Shown: positions 44,777 through 44,959 of the stretch, piece after piece
Numbering within the stretch: the first letter of the stretch is position 1
Layout: the number at the start of each line of letters is the position of its first letter
Assembly: GCA_002402045.2 (NCBI GenBank)
Contig: NVUX02000095.1
Location: 1-44,959, forward strand
Direction of reading: 5' to 3'
From: Paracoccaceae bacterium
GTDB lineage: Bacteria; Pseudomonadota; Alphaproteobacteria; Rhodobacterales; Rhodobacteraceae
Length of the DNA: 44,959 nt
Position numbers and translations under genes: made by a program
Notes under the pieces: model-generated
The model's input: only the letters and a program-made list of their open reading frames with translations
Databases searched by the model: none
What the model was told of the DNA's origin: nothing

Positions 44777-44959
44777 ATGTCCAGAAACAGATTTACAGAT
44801 GAGTTTAAGCGCGATGCTGTCGCACAGGTAGTTGATCGGGGGTATGCGGTCAGCGAGGTTGCCGACCGTCTAGGGATCAGCACGAAGTCGCTTTATACAT
44901 GGAAGGCCCGGCTTTCTAAGCCAGCCAACAAAGCCACGGTGGGTGCGGATCAAAGTGCC
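44777..44959 (+). CDS. IS3-family transposase OrfA, N-terminal part
   Basis: This is the first 61 residues of the helix-turn-helix OrfA protein (transposase 8 family): RFTDEFKRDAVAQVVDRGY, then SEVADRLGISTKSLYTWKAR. OrfA binds the element ends and normally fuses with OrfB by programmed frameshifting. AAGGAGG lies 5 bases before ATG44777. The window ends inside the gene. Confidence 0.9.
   Translation, partial: MSRNRFTDEFKRDAVAQVVDRGYAVSEVADRLGISTKSLYTWKARLSKPANKATVGADQSA

Larger units (their letters stand above)
44734..44959 (+). mobile_element. IS3-family insertion sequence, left end (runs off the window)
   Basis: TGTAGACACC at 44734 is a typical IS3-type terminal start (TG...). It is followed by the orfA gene with its own RBS. 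The element sits inside istA. The right end, orfB and the target duplication are outside the window. Confidence 0.8.

Overview
The window looks like part of a chromosome of an alphaproteobacterium, most likely a Rhodobacterales-type marine bacterium. The reasons are the ffh / GNAT / chorismate mutase / rpsP gene order, the PstA with its long N-terminal extension, and the many tightly packed ABC-transporter operons with stop-start overlaps. No rRNA, tRNA or CRISPR array was seen. Both ends carry insertion-sequence remains: an IS5-type transposase tail at the left, and a dead IS21-type element interrupted by an IS3-type element at the right.

Left part (1-7662): a compact class II lanthipeptide cluster, lanA-lanM-lanT plus a fourth gene. 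The precursor has a mersacidin/lichenicidin-type leader and a cysteine-dense core. LanM keeps all dehydratase and cyclase residues, and LanT is a C39 peptidase-ABC exporter. The fourth gene (6109-7662) appears to be a second, degenerate LanM dehydratase domain. It has no cyclase half, and several residues needed for phosphorylation and elimination are replaced. This putative pseudo-dehydratase is the most unusual thing in the window. A 16-bp hairpin between lanA and lanM covers the first possible lanM start codons.

7787-14366: a peptide/nickel (Dpp/Opp-type) ABC uptake operon followed by a LysR regulator. 14527-19277: the phosphate operon pstSCAB-phoU. 19486-35267: a large sugar/sugar-acid catabolic locus. 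It has an IclR regulator, a leftward pair (MaoC, Gfo/Idh/MocA oxidoreductase) and a long rightward run. The rightward run contains a second MaoC-like protein, a solute-binding-protein-like protein without a signal peptide, a CaiB/BaiF CoA-transferase, a full carbohydrate ABC transporter, an enolase-superfamily dehydratase, a RhaM/FucM-type mutarotase, an RraA-like aldolase, a split UxaA-type dehydratase, a COG3618 lactonase, an SDR and an FAH-family hydrolase. Mutarotase, lactonase, dehydratase, SDR and FAH hydrolase together resemble the non-phosphorylating L-fucose/L-rhamnose route to pyruvate and lactate. The substrate is not proven by sequence, and the CoA-linked genes are extra to that route.

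35382-38166 (leftward): the translation/secretion housekeeping block ffh-GNAT-chorismate mutase-rpsP, meeting the catabolic operon tail to tail at a bidirectional terminator. 38353-42756: a probably acquired DUF4238 gene, a small exported protein, selO, a small conserved protein and asd with a strong terminator. 42809-43773: mostly gene-poor DNA with two small conserved-looking proteins (one of only 57 residues) closed by hairpins. 43818-44959: the nested IS21/IS3 debris.

A recurring regulatory theme is a strong hairpin just after the first, high-demand gene of an operon. It is seen after three solute-binding-protein genes and after lanA, and would favour that gene over the downstream ones.
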